Source: Pseudochelatococcus sp050946405
Lineage (GTDB): Bacteria > Pseudomonadota > Alphaproteobacteria > Rhizobiales > Beijerinckiaceae
Reading direction: 5' to 3'
DNA: 64,000 nt
Assembly: GCF_050946405.1 (NCBI RefSeq)
Contig: NZ_JBMNUS010000007.1
Coordinates: 1 to 64,000, forward strand
The stretch's first letter is position 1. Each line of letters starts with the position of its first letter. Below are positions 44,661 to 53,001 of this stretch, piece after piece. The notes under the pieces were generated by a model that saw only the letters and a program-made list of their open reading frames with translations, was not told the origin of the DNA and did no database searches. The position numbers and the translations under genes are program-made.

Positions 44661-45194
44661 GTGTTTCTTGTTCGTGAGGAAATTCCTGCCGATGTCGCGG
44701 GGCGTGAAGCCCTGCTCGATGTCTGCTTCGGCCCCAATCGTTTCGCCAAGACCAGCGAACGCATCCGCGAGGGCCGTTTGCCCGCCGAGGGATTGTCGCT
44801 TTCGGCCGTCGCGGACGGGCGCCTCGTCGGTACCGTGCGTCTGTGGCACGTCTCGGCGGGTGCGGAACGCGCCGCGCTGCTGCTCGGCCCTCTGGCCGTC
44901 GACCCCACCTGTCAGGCCGGCGGCATCGGCAGCGCGCTGATGCGCGCGTCGATCGCGGCCGCGACCCGCCTGGGCCACGGCGCCATCCTGCTGGTGGGCG
45001 ACGCGCCCTATTACGCCCGTTTCGGCTTCGGCACGGAACGGACGGGCGCGCTGTGGATGCCCGGCCCGTTCGAGCGCGAACGGTTCCTCGGGCTCGAACT
45101 GCGCCCGCAGGCGCTGCTGGGCGCGCGCGGCCTCATCCGCCCCACCGGCGTCCGCGTCGCGCCCGAGCGGGTCGCGGTGCCGCAGGCGGCTTAA
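44661..45194 (+). CDS. GNAT-family N-acetyltransferase
   Basis: 177 residues from a GTG with GGGAGG about 8 bases upstream. The acetyl-CoA loop is L-A-V-D-P-T-C-Q-A-G-G-I-G-S-A-L-M (Q/R-x-x-G-x-G/A type), followed by L-V-G-D-A-P-Y-Y-A-R-F-G-F, typical of YhbS-like acetyltransferases. It is downstream of ornithine decarboxylase, a neighbour also seen in other rhizobia, so a polyamine substrate is possible. A longer frame from 44520 would run through the 45-bp palindrome and is less likely. Confidence 0.88.
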   Translation: MFLVREEIPADVAGREALLDVCFGPNRFAKTSERIREGRLPAEGLSLSAVADGRLVGTVRLWHVSAGAERAALLLGPLAVDPTCQAGGIGSALMRASIAAATRLGHGAILLVGDAPYYARFGFGTERTGALWMPGPFERERFLGLELRPQALLGARGLIRPTGVRVAPERVAVPQAA

Positions 45195-45231
45195 CATCCT
45201 TCGGCACCGGTCGCGGATCGGGGCCGGTACC

Positions 45232-46440
45232 TTACCGCCCGCCGAGCGCGCGATAGACCTTGGAGCCGGCGCGGCCGCTCTCGGGCATGCCGAGCTGGCG
45301 CTCGACGTCCTTGATGGCGTCGCGCGTCACCGGGCCGATCTTGCCGTCCGCCTCGCCGATGTCGTAGCCTTTCGCCAGCAGCAGCTTCTGCAATTGCAGA
45401 CGCTGTGCGCGGGTGAGGCCGGGGTCGTCCGTGGGCCAGGGCGTGCGCAGCGGCGGATAGCCGGCCAGCCGGTCCGCCAGATGCGAGATGGCGAGCGCGT
45501 AGGATTCCGCCTGATTATAGGAATAGATGGCATCGAAGTTGCGGAACACGAGGAAGCCCGGCCCGTTGCTGCCGGCGGGCAGCAGCAGGCCCGCCTGCCC
45601 GCCGCCGGCGAGCGGGCGCCCGTCCGCGCGGGTGACGCCGCGCTGCGACCATTCGGCGATCGCGGCCTTGTTGCGCCGCCCGGTCGGCCCCTTGTAGCCG
45701 CGCGGCACCTTCACCTCGATCATCCACGGCTCGCCCTCGCGCCAGCCCGCCCGCTTGAGATAATTGGCGGTGGAGCCCAGCGCATCCGGCACGGAAGACA
45801 CCAGATCGCGCCGGCCGTCGCCGTCGAAATCCACCGCGAGGCGCTGGTAGGTGGAGGGAATGAACTGCGTCTGGCCGAAGGCCCCGGCCCATGAGCCGTA
45901 GAGCTTGTTGAGCTCCAGATCGCCCCTGTCGACCAGCTTCAGCGCCGCGAACAGCTCGCCGCGCCAGAAATCCCGGCGCCGCCCGCCCTCGCACACCAGC
46001 GTCGCCAGCGCATGCGGCAGGAAGTTGTCACCCGCCTCGCGGCCGAAATCCGTCTCCACGCCCCAGACGGCGGCGATCACATGCCGGTCGACGCCGAAAC
46101 GGCGCTCGGCGGCGCGCAACGTCGCATCATGACGGCGCATCATCGCCTGGCCATCGGCAACCCGCTGTTCGTCCACGAGAAAGCCGAGATAATCCCAGAT
46201 CGGCGTCTTGAACTCCGGCTGCACCTTGGAGAGGCGCAGCACCTTTTCGTCGGGCGCGGCGATATCGAGCGCGCGGGACACGACGGCGCGGCTGATGCCG
46301 GCCTCAACCGCGGCATTCCGCAGGCCGGCCATGCAGGCGGAAAAATTCGCCCGGGCCGGCGTGGCCACGAGCCCCGCCGCCGACACCGCAATGACGGCGG
46401 CAAGCCATTGCCGGACCGCGCCCCGATCGATACGCCCCAT
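45232..46440 (-). CDS. Lytic murein transglycosylase, MltB-like, with peptidoglycan-binding domain
   Basis: 402 residues. The signal peptide covers about residues 1-31 (L-A-A-V-I-A-V-S-A-A-G-L-V-A, cleavage near A-R-A). The catalytic domain has V-I-A-A-V-W-G-V-E-T-D-F-G, with the Glu that cuts the glycan, and G-A-F-G-Q-T-Q-F-I-P-S-T-Y. The C-terminal 60 residues (Q-L-Q-K-L-L-L-A-K-G-Y-D-I-G-E-A-D-G-K-I-G) are a peptidoglycan-binding repeat. The start at 46440 has GGGGAG 8 bases upstream. It follows the effector-like genes on the same strand with 88 bp between. Confidence 0.93.
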   Translation of the reverse strand: MGRIDRGAVRQWLAAVIAVSAAGLVATPARANFSACMAGLRNAAVEAGISRAVVSRALDIAAPDEKVLRLSKVQPEFKTPIWDYLGFLVDEQRVADGQAMMRRHDATLRAAERRFGVDRHVIAAVWGVETDFGREAGDNFLPHALATLVCEGGRRRDFWRGELFAALKLVDRGDLELNKLYGSWAGAFGQTQFIPSTYQRLAVDFDGDGRRDLVSSVPDALGSTANYLKRAGWREGEPWMIEVKVPRGYKGPTGRRNKAAIAEWSQRGVTRADGRPLAGGGQAGLLLPAGSNGPGFLVFRNFDAIYSYNQAESYALAISHLADRLAGYPPLRTPWPTDDPGLTRAQRLQLQKLLLAKGYDIGEADGKIGPVTRDAIKDVERQLGMPESGRAGSKVYRALGGR

Positions 46441-46528
46441 GCGCCACACTCCCCGAAACATCGTTCATGCCTGATCCGGGGCATCTTTAACAAAAATGGC
46501 TAACGATTCGTTCACGCCGCCATGCCGG

Positions 46529-48334
46529 TCAGACGCGGATCGTCTCCGTGGGAGCAGGAGGCGGAACCAGCGAACGGACGGCCGGGCTCTCCGGCAGGGT
46601 GATCCGCCCTTCCCGGTCGATACGAAGCTCGAATGCGATATCGCACCAGGGCGTCTCATTCTCGCCCAGCGCCGTCACGATGGCCTCATACGATGCGTCG
46701 TCCAGTCTCGCGGTGCGCTCATAACGGCACCGGAGAGAAACAACGCCGTCGTCCGCCTTGTCGATGTCGAAGGAAAAGGCATCGGCGGACCGCAAGACTT
46801 CTTCGCCGCTCTCCGGGTCCGGCAGGGAAATAACGACGGGGCCGCCCGGCACCACCGCACCCGCCGCCGAGCCGCCCTCGTCCTCGCGGCAATATTCGCC
46901 CATGGCGCGGATCGCCCCCTGCGTGCTCAAGGCAAGCAGCGCGTTTCTTTGCGGCGTCGTGCAATCCAGCGTGACGAGCGCCCCGCAGAACGCCTGAAGG
47001 CGTTGGGTTCCTTCAGTTGCCTCCGGCGTGTGCAACCGTTCACCGCCGATGGTATAGGTCCCTTCGGCCAGGTCGCCCGCCAGGGCGCTCAACACGCTGC
47101 CTCCGGCGGAATAGATGTTCGCCTGCTTGCCGCCGATCTCGAGCACCGGGGCATCGGGCAAATCGACCAGGCCAAGGAAAAACGCTTGCTCCCGCTCCGC
47201 ATGCCGCATGACCGCCGCACGATCATCGGGATAATCCTTTTCCAGAATACCGAGAGCGGTCCTGACATCGTCCGCCTCGCGCACACGCAACGCGTCGACG
47301 GAACTGCCCTCGACATCCACACCGGCATCTCCCGCCCGCGGCCCTTCGCCCCTGAGCAGTTCGAGATGCCGCTGGAAATCGTTCTCCAAACCGGCAACCA
47401 GCCCGTTCAGATGCGCCTCGGCGGCTTCCCGACCGCATCCCACGCCCTGCATATGCAGATCGGCCGCGACCCGACCATTCACAAGCAGCTGGTAGCCCCC
47501 ACCCTCGACTTCGTGCGTCGCAAGCATGCCCCGGGCTTCAGTGCTCACGAGATGCACGAGTTCGTTGAAGGCCGCCAGCTTCTCGCGATTGTCGCCATGC
47601 GCGTACAGGTCGTGCAGGCGCACGGCCGCCATCGCCTTGAATTCGTCGGGAAACAGGGACAACGTGTCACGCACGAAATCCGCCCTCGGCGTCCCGTCGT
47701 CGAAATGCCCCCACTCGTCGCCCCACTCCCCTGGCAGGATGGCCGCAACATGATCGCCCGCCTTCAGACGATAGGAAGCGATACCGCCGTCTTCACGCCG
47801 AACTTCCTCCATCGAGAAAGCAAGCTGGCTCTCAAATTCCACGAGGCTCCTGAGCTCGTTGAAAGCTGCGAGCTTGTCCCTGCTGTTCAGTCTGGGCGAG
47901 TTCAGATCGAGCACGAGCCCGAGCGCCTTGTCCCTGCCGGCTTCGGGAAACATGTTCGAAGCCATGCGGTGGAAGTCGATCGCCATGCCCGACACGGCGC
48001 CGAATTCCACCGGCTCCCCCGTCCCGCGCTCGATCAGAAGCTGCGCGCCCTTCGCGTTGCGATCGATGACAAAGCTGGCCTGAAATTCGGGCTGAACGAG
48101 TTTTTTCAGTTCGTTGAACGTGGACAGCTTGTCAAAATCGGTCGCATTCTCATCGTGGAACAGATCGAAAAGAAGCCGCTTGGCCTCGGCCTTGTTCGAC
48201 CCCGTGAACATGTCCACGATCCTGTCCCAGATCGTGACAGCCCTGTCCCGGCTATCGGCATGTCTTATGGATTCGATTTCGGCAGAGCCGATCAATATAT
48301 CAAATCTTTCACTATGAATACCAATAGAAGACAT
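46529..48334 (-). CDS. Type III effector-like protein with three tandem WEK-type modules
   Basis: 601 residues, no signal peptide or membrane segment. The start has GGAG about 8 bases upstream. Residues 35-42 read I-W-D-R-I-V-D-M-F. A-E-A-K-R-L-L-F-D-L-F, F-N-E-L-K-K-L-V and a beta hairpin with Q-L-L-I follow. This order matches the N-terminal translocation domain of Salmonella SPI-2 effectors (W-E-K-I/M-x-x-F-F family) as I recall them. The K-L-x-x-F-N-E-L segment returns at 69-76, 154-161 and 252-259, so the module occurs three times in about 290 residues; modules 2 and 3 lack the Trp. A helical middle and a beta-rich C-terminal domain (about 415-580) follow; the latter resembles parts of the neighbouring 808-residue protein, and both end I-R-V. 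No enzyme motif recognised. Function as a secreted effector is inference. Confidence 0.7.
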   Translation of the reverse strand: MSSIGIHSERFDILIGSAEIESIRHADSRDRAVTIWDRIVDMFTGSNKAEAKRLLFDLFHDENATDFDKLSTFNELKKLVQPEFQASFVIDRNAKGAQLLIERGTGEPVEFGAVSGMAIDFHRMASNMFPEAGRDKALGLVLDLNSPRLNSRDKLAAFNELRSLVEFESQLAFSMEEVRREDGGIASYRLKAGDHVAAILPGEWGDEWGHFDDGTPRADFVRDTLSLFPDEFKAMAAVRLHDLYAHGDNREKLAAFNELVHLVSTEARGMLATHEVEGGGYQLLVNGRVAADLHMQGVGCGREAAEAHLNGLVAGLENDFQRHLELLRGEGPRAGDAGVDVEGSSVDALRVREADDVRTALGILEKDYPDDRAAVMRHAEREQAFFLGLVDLPDAPVLEIGGKQANIYSAGGSVLSALAGDLAEGTYTIGGERLHTPEATEGTQRLQAFCGALVTLDCTTPQRNALLALSTQGAIRAMGEYCREDEGGSAAGAVVPGGPVVISLPDPESGEEVLRSADAFSFDIDKADDGVVSLRCRYERTARLDDASYEAIVTALGENETPWCDIAFELRIDREGRITLPESPAVRSLVPPPAPTETIRV

Positions 48335-48593
48335 CTATCCATCTCCGTCAGCAATGAATTTAAATACAGACGATTCCGGCGGCACCATGGAAACATATAC
48401 ATGGAAATATATCATGGCAACGGCTTGCGTTGAAACCCGTCCCTTGCCATGCGAGGGGCCTTGCATGTTGGCAACACACCGCCCGTCACAGCCCCGCCGC
48501 GGCTCCGGGGCGTCATGAAGCCTGACGACCACCCGCTGCGCCCGCAAGACCGGCGGTCCGCCCGCCGGCCCACGATGAATGCCCGGCGTGTCC

Positions 48594-51020
48594 TTACACG
48601 CGGATCGCGCCTTCAGGGACGCCGCCAGCCGCTGCGGGATTCGCGGCAGCGGGAGCATGAGCGGCTGGTGTATCACGCTGCAATACGTCAACCGGGTCCT
48701 TGACGACCGTTACCCGTGTCCCATTCCCGTCCACACTCAGCCTGCCTTCCCGATCGAAGGTGAGTACCACATCGACCTCGCTTCCTACCGTCATTCTTGG
48801 GCTTGAGGGTCTGTACTCTTGCGCAAAAACGCCGAACTGCTCTCTATCCATGTTTTCAGGCGTCGAGAAATGGCACTTGACGGTAAATGGTTTATCTTTT
48901 GCGACCTCAAACTCGTAAGAGACGGTTGCGCTTTCCGCCCCCGAATACACTATGGCGTTTGGCTCGCGCCCGCCGTTCTTGGCATAGGTGGATTCCGCAA
49001 CAGCGCCAAAAATCGTTTGCTCAACAATGGACAATGCAGCGTTTATCTGCGCCCTGCTGCCTCCGGCCTGGCTGAGACGCCAGTACAGCGTGTCCAGTTC
49101 AGTAATTTCTTGGCCATTGAACTTGAAACTCGCCCTGCCCACGTCTTTTTCAACCTGCTCAAAGAGCCTGGGGACCAGCTGGCCCCTGTCTGTTGTTATG
49201 GCATCATTCTCGCTGAACATTTCTGACAACACAGCCCGCGCCGACTTCGCCAGATCTTTAACTTCCTCATCGGAGGCGGCCCGGCCGTTGTTAACCATAA
49301 CTTCCCTTGCGCGCTCCTCCATGGCGTGCTCCTCCATGGAGGGGAAAAAGCGCTCAGTCTCCTCCTTAGGCGCAGACAGCGTCGGCGATGTCCAAAAATT
49401 CTCGAGATCCTGCAGATAAGATAATTCGACTGCAAGCAACATTCTCGCAGAAGGGTCTTTTTCTTCTTTCAAAGACTTTTTCAACAAGCCGATATTCCTT
49501 CCGACGGCCTGCATATAAGGTTCCATGCCCTCCCGTCTCTTGCCGACCTCCTCGTTCAACGATCTCTCCAGAAAGCCGATCGATAAACCGATCTCCTCGC
49601 GCCCGACCGGCCCGGTCGGAGCAGGCCCCAGTGTCTTCGACACATGGACATCCCGGCCAAACCTCAAAGAGATCCGGTCGTCTGAACCGACATCAAGATT
49701 CAGCATATCCATGGCTTTATCGTCAACGGCGAGGCGCTTCAGCTCGAGGAAATCGCGGATCGATTGCCAGCCGCCGACCTTCGGAGAAAAAATATCGCCC
49801 AGCAACTCTTTCGCCCGGGCGGCATGCTCCTCGGGGAACAAATGCTTATAATTGTCCCAGTTATTCGCGCGGAAAGCATTGGCTTCCACGCCAAGGATAT
49901 CGCCGTTATTATCGATACGGACTTCCACAACCTCCGCGTGCTCCGCCGTGTCGTGGCTGGCCTTGACCACAAAGCCGTCTCCGTCCCTGCGGACATCGTA
50001 GATGACAGCCGACCCTTCGCCGGGCTTTTCGCTGAAAATATCCCCATCGAGGAGGCCCAGCAGGACATCGCGCGACTTGCCGAAGACGCCTGCCTCTTCA
50101 ATCTGCCCACACACGCCGCCGAACACTCCCTCCGCAAGCGCCTGCGCCGTGCGCTCATCCTCGTCCAGCCCCGGACGATTGGAGAGGTGGATCGCCTTAC
50201 CGTCAATCCTGATCTGGGCGCCCTCAGGCAGCGCGCCGGGGCCTCTGAAGCCCGGCATCGAGCTCAAAGGGGCAAAACCTTCTTTTGTCAGAAATTTCCG
50301 CGCTTCAGGGGAGAGATTGGAGAAATAAGGGTAAGATTGACCGTTCTCCTGCCCCGCCAGAAATCTCTCCGCCGCCCCCTCATAAGCCTGGATGGCGCGG
50401 CAATCGGCCTCCGACAGCTCCCCGTTCTCCAACGCCTTGAGCGCGCGTTCGCCCATCGAATCCGTTCCGATGCTGAGGACATTGTCCGGATTGTCCAGCA
50501 CAGGCATATAGCCGCCACGGGCGCTGTTAAGATTCCTTGCGGCAGCATTCTGTTGGCTCAGCTTGCCCACTCGCCCGGCGACAGCTTCTTGATCAACCGC
50601 CACAGGCACGGGATCGAACGACTCCGGCACCCCGTCCCGCCTGGAGACAGACGATGGCAGCGTGACCTCATGCCCGGCTATCATCAGCTTGCCCAACACG
50701 CCACCCGGCGCGCTCTCGCTGAAATCAGCGGAGAAATGCGACGCATGCGACAGGCCGGCGAGCTGCTGCAATTTTTTGAAGCTTTCCAGCCTTTTGCCGC
50801 TATCGAGGTCTTCAGAAAAAATCTCCCGTAGCAAGCCCTTCGCCTCGCCAACATGCGTGTCCGAGAAGTAATCCCTGATCTTTTCCCAGACCTGATCCAC
50901 TGCATGCAAGAAATCGCTAACCAATCCGCGGCCTTTAAGGGAATTTACATTCTCGGCACTGATTTCACGACCGAAATACTCTGCATCGATACCGCCCGGA
51001 GGAACCGAACCTATGCTCAT
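48594..51020 (-). CDS. Type III effector-like protein with N-terminal WEKI motif
   Basis: 808 residues, no signal peptide. AAGGAG lies 8 bases before the ATG and a TATAAT at 51042-51047 just upstream. The first 44 residues are polar, like a type III secretion signal. V-W-E-K-I-R-D-Y-F at 44-52 is followed by E-A-K-G-L-L-R-E-I-F and F-K-K-L-Q-Q-L-A, closely like SseJ and SlrP N-termini in memory. A second module without the Trp lies at about 390-460 (A-K-E-L-L-G-D-I-F, F-L-E-L-K-R-L-A). Two beta-rich regions (about 265-380 and 625-770) look alike, each with a K/Q-x-I element, a G-x-x-F-G-A/G helix, and a strand pair ending R-I-D-N-N-G-D or F-D-R-E-G-R. The tail is Ala/Pro-rich and ends A-I-R-V. 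Hand counts give 30 of 60 GC at 49081-49140 and 22 of 60 at 49441-49500, far below neighbours, which suggests transfer. Confidence 0.72.
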   Translation of the reverse strand: MSIGSVPPGGIDAEYFGREISAENVNSLKGRGLVSDFLHAVDQVWEKIRDYFSDTHVGEAKGLLREIFSEDLDSGKRLESFKKLQQLAGLSHASHFSADFSESAPGGVLGKLMIAGHEVTLPSSVSRRDGVPESFDPVPVAVDQEAVAGRVGKLSQQNAAARNLNSARGGYMPVLDNPDNVLSIGTDSMGERALKALENGELSEADCRAIQAYEGAAERFLAGQENGQSYPYFSNLSPEARKFLTKEGFAPLSSMPGFRGPGALPEGAQIRIDGKAIHLSNRPGLDEDERTAQALAEGVFGGVCGQIEEAGVFGKSRDVLLGLLDGDIFSEKPGEGSAVIYDVRRDGDGFVVKASHDTAEHAEVVEVRIDNNGDILGVEANAFRANNWDNYKHLFPEEHAARAKELLGDIFSPKVGGWQSIRDFLELKRLAVDDKAMDMLNLDVGSDDRISLRFGRDVHVSKTLGPAPTGPVGREEIGLSIGFLERSLNEEVGKRREGMEPYMQAVGRNIGLLKKSLKEEKDPSARMLLAVELSYLQDLENFWTSPTLSAPKEETERFFPSMEEHAMEERAREVMVNNGRAASDEEVKDLAKSARAVLSEMFSENDAITTDRGQLVPRLFEQVEKDVGRASFKFNGQEITELDTLYWRLSQAGGSRAQINAALSIVEQTIFGAVAESTYAKNGGREPNAIVYSGAESATVSYEFEVAKDKPFTVKCHFSTPENMDREQFGVFAQEYRPSSPRMTVGSEVDVVLTFDREGRLSVDGNGTRVTVVKDPVDVLQRDTPAAHAPAAANPAAAGGVPEGAIRV

Positions 51021-51342
51021 TTCAATAGCTCCTTAAAATAAATTATAAGATGCCCCGTTTATAGCGCATGGTTTTTCGCCGCACAAGAAGGCACCCTTAC
51101 CTGCCAATACATGCAGGCGAAATATTTTGACGGCCGTATTGTTGCGTTTCACTTCGGGACGGGGCCGGGCAAACGGCTGCGCCGGCGCCACCCCGCTCCG
51201 ATGAAGCCGGGACAGGCCCGCCGCCGTTTCGCGTTCGTCAACAGATGATAAACGGCGGCGGCTCACTTTTCCGGCGCGCGTTAACCATGTGGTAACCATA
51301 GTGGCGCCAAATGTTAACAGCGCAGAAACCCGAAGAAGTCCC
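51021..51342. other. 322-bp divergent region between the effector-like gene and minC
   Basis: The left third is AT-rich and holds the probable promoter of the minus-strand gene (TATAAT at 51042-51047 on that strand). The right third holds the CtrA-like box (51281-51295) and the minC start region. Nothing coding is seen between. Confidence 0.5.
51281..51295 (+). promoter_or_regulatory. CtrA-like box upstream of minCDE
   Basis: TTAA, 7 bases, GTAA: one base from the TTAA-N7-TTAA consensus bound by the alphaproteobacterial cell-cycle regulator CtrA. It lies about 50 bp before the minC start codon. In Sinorhizobium the min genes are reported CtrA targets, which makes the match meaningful. Confidence 0.5.
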
Positions 51343-52173
51343 GTGACCGATACAGCTCATTCCTCATCCGCCGCCAAATCCGACGCCAGGCCGCGCCCCA
51401 CCATCCGCTTTCGCGGCCGCTCGTTTCTGGCGCTGATGCTGTCGCCCGAGGCGCCGCTCGACGCCTGGCTCGAGGAACTCGCCATCCTGATCGACCGCTC
51501 GCCGGGCTTCTTCGGCGCGCGCGCCGTCATTCTCGACGTCTCCAATCTGGACCTCGACAGGCAGGGCCTCGCCGATCTCCTCGCGCGCCTCGGCGAGCAG
51601 CGCATTCAGGTGATGGGCATCGAGGGCGCCAGGGAATCCTGGCTCGGGCCGGGCTTTCCGCCGCTGGTGCGCGGCGGCAAGCAGGTGAACGAGGTGGATA
51701 TTCCGGCGCCCAGGGCGGAAACGCCCGCGGCGCAGAATGCATCGGCGGCCGAAAGCGCGCCGGCGGCGAGCGCGCCGCCCGCGCCCGAGCCGGCGAAGGC
51801 CGGGAGCGGCGAAGCGCCCATCGCCATCCCCGACGAGGCGATCCGGCCGTCGCTGCTGGTGGACCGCCCGGTGCGCTCGGGGCAATCGATCGTCTATCCG
51901 CAGGGCGACGTCACGATCATCGGCTCCATCGCCTCCGGCGCGGAGGTGATCGCGGGCGGCTCGATCCACGTCTACGGCGCGCTGCGCGGCCGGGCGCTGG
52001 CGGGCTGCGCCGGGCATTCCTCGGCGCGCATCTTCTGCGGCAAGCTCGAAGCCGAGCTCGTCGCCATCGACGGCCTCTACAAGACGGCGGAGGTTCTCGG
52101 TCAGCAATATCACGGACAGGCCGTTCAACTTTGGCTGGAGGGCGACGCGATCAGGATCGCGCCCCTGAACTGA
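51343..52173 (+). CDS. minC: Septum site-determining protein MinC
   Basis: 276 residues. An N-terminal FtsZ-antagonist domain (I-R-F-R-G-R-S-F-L-A-L-M-L to about 110), an Ala/Pro-rich linker (about 115-165), and a C-terminal beta-helix with the strings G-D-V-T-I-I-G-S-I-A-S-G-A-E-V-I-A-G-G-S-I-H-V-Y-G and G-x-x-x-A-R-I-F-C, which bind MinD. GTG at 51343 is the best-placed start; another GTG at 51289 gives an unconserved extension. First gene of minCDE. Confidence 0.94.
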   Translation: MTDTAHSSSAAKSDARPRPTIRFRGRSFLALMLSPEAPLDAWLEELAILIDRSPGFFGARAVILDVSNLDLDRQGLADLLARLGEQRIQVMGIEGARESWLGPGFPPLVRGGKQVNEVDIPAPRAETPAAQNASAAESAPAASAPPAPEPAKAGSGEAPIAIPDEAIRPSLLVDRPVRSGQSIVYPQGDVTIIGSIASGAEVIAGGSIHVYGALRGRALAGCAGHSSARIFCGKLEAELVAIDGLYKTAEVLGQQYHGQAVQLWLEGDAIRIAPLN

Positions 52174-52185
52174 GAGGGACAAGAA

Positions 52186-53001
52186 ATGACCAAGGTTCTG
52201 GTCGTGACATCGGGTAAGGGCGGCGTCGGCAAAACGACGTCGACGGCCGCCCTCGGCGCGGCGCTGGCCAAATCGGGACAGAACGTCGTGGTCATCGATT
52301 TCGACGTCGGCCTGCGCAATCTCGATCTCGTCATGGGCGCGGAGCGGCGCGTCGTCTACGATCTCATCAACGTCGTGCAGGGCGAGGCCAAGCTCGCCCA
52401 GGCGCTGATCCGCGACAAGCGCATCGACACGCTGTCGCTGCTGCCCGCCTCGCAGACCCGCGACAAGGACGCGCTCACGGAAGAGGGCGTCGACCGGGTG
52501 ATCGACGAGCTGCGCGGCAAGTTCGACTGGGTGATCTGCGACAGCCCCGCCGGCATCGAACGCGGCCCGACGCTGGCCATGCGCCATGCCGACATCGCCG
52601 TGGTCGTCACCAACCCGGAAGTCTCGTCGGTGCGCGACTCGGACCGCATCATCGGCGTGCTCGATTCCAAGACGCTGAAGGCGGAGCGCGGCGAGCGGGT
52701 CGACAAGCACCTGCTGCTCACGCGCTACGACCCCGCGCGCGCCGAGCGTGGCGAGATGCTGAAGGTCGAGGACGTGCTCGAAATCCTCTCCATCCCGCTC
52801 ATCGGCATCATCCCCGAAAGCGACGAGGTGCTGCGCGCCTCGAACCTCGGCACGCCGGTGACGATCAGCAACCCCACCAGCGCCCCCGCGCGCGCCTATC
52901 TCGACGCGGCGAAGCGGCTGCGCGGCGAGGCGGTGGACATGACCATTCCTTCCGACAGGAAGGGGCTGTTCAACAAACTGTTCGGCAGGAGGGCGGCATG
53001 A
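52186..53001 (+). CDS. minD: Septum site-determining ATPase MinD
   Basis: 271 residues, ParA-like. The deviant Walker A is V-T-S-G-K-G-G-V-G-K-T-T at about 8-19; V-I-D-F-D-V-G-L-R-N-L-D and V-I-C-D-S-P-A-G-I carry the switch regions. The last residues (K-G-L-F-N-K-L-F-G-R-R) form an amphipathic helix for ATP-dependent membrane binding. It recruits MinC and is displaced by MinE. The minE start overlaps its stop by 4 bp. Confidence 0.97.
   Translation: MTKVLVVTSGKGGVGKTTSTAALGAALAKSGQNVVVIDFDVGLRNLDLVMGAERRVVYDLINVVQGEAKLAQALIRDKRIDTLSLLPASQTRDKDALTEEGVDRVIDELRGKFDWVICDSPAGIERGPTLAMRHADIAVVVTNPEVSSVRDSDRIIGVLDSKTLKAERGERVDKHLLLTRYDPARAERGEMLKVEDVLEILSIPLIGIIPESDEVLRASNLGTPVTISNPTSAPARAYLDAAKRLRGEAVDMTIPSDRKGLFNKLFGRRAA

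Noticed and set aside
46480..46500. TTAAC...TAAC upstream of mltB as a CtrA site
   Set aside because: The spacing between half-sites is 10, not 7, bases and the second half lacks TTAA.
46496..48433. A 645-codon plus-strand frame opposite the 601-residue effector-like gene
   Set aside because: The minus strand has a ribosome site, internal repeats and similarity to its neighbour; the plus-strand product is Arg/His-rich and has no counterpart.
48335..48691. A 118-codon frame between the two effector-like genes
   Set aside because: It overlaps the end of the 808-residue gene in another frame and lacks a ribosome site.
46529..51020. A type III secretion apparatus island
   Set aside because: Flanking genes are core (mltB, minCDE); no injectisome gene is found anywhere in the window, so only effector-like genes are claimed.
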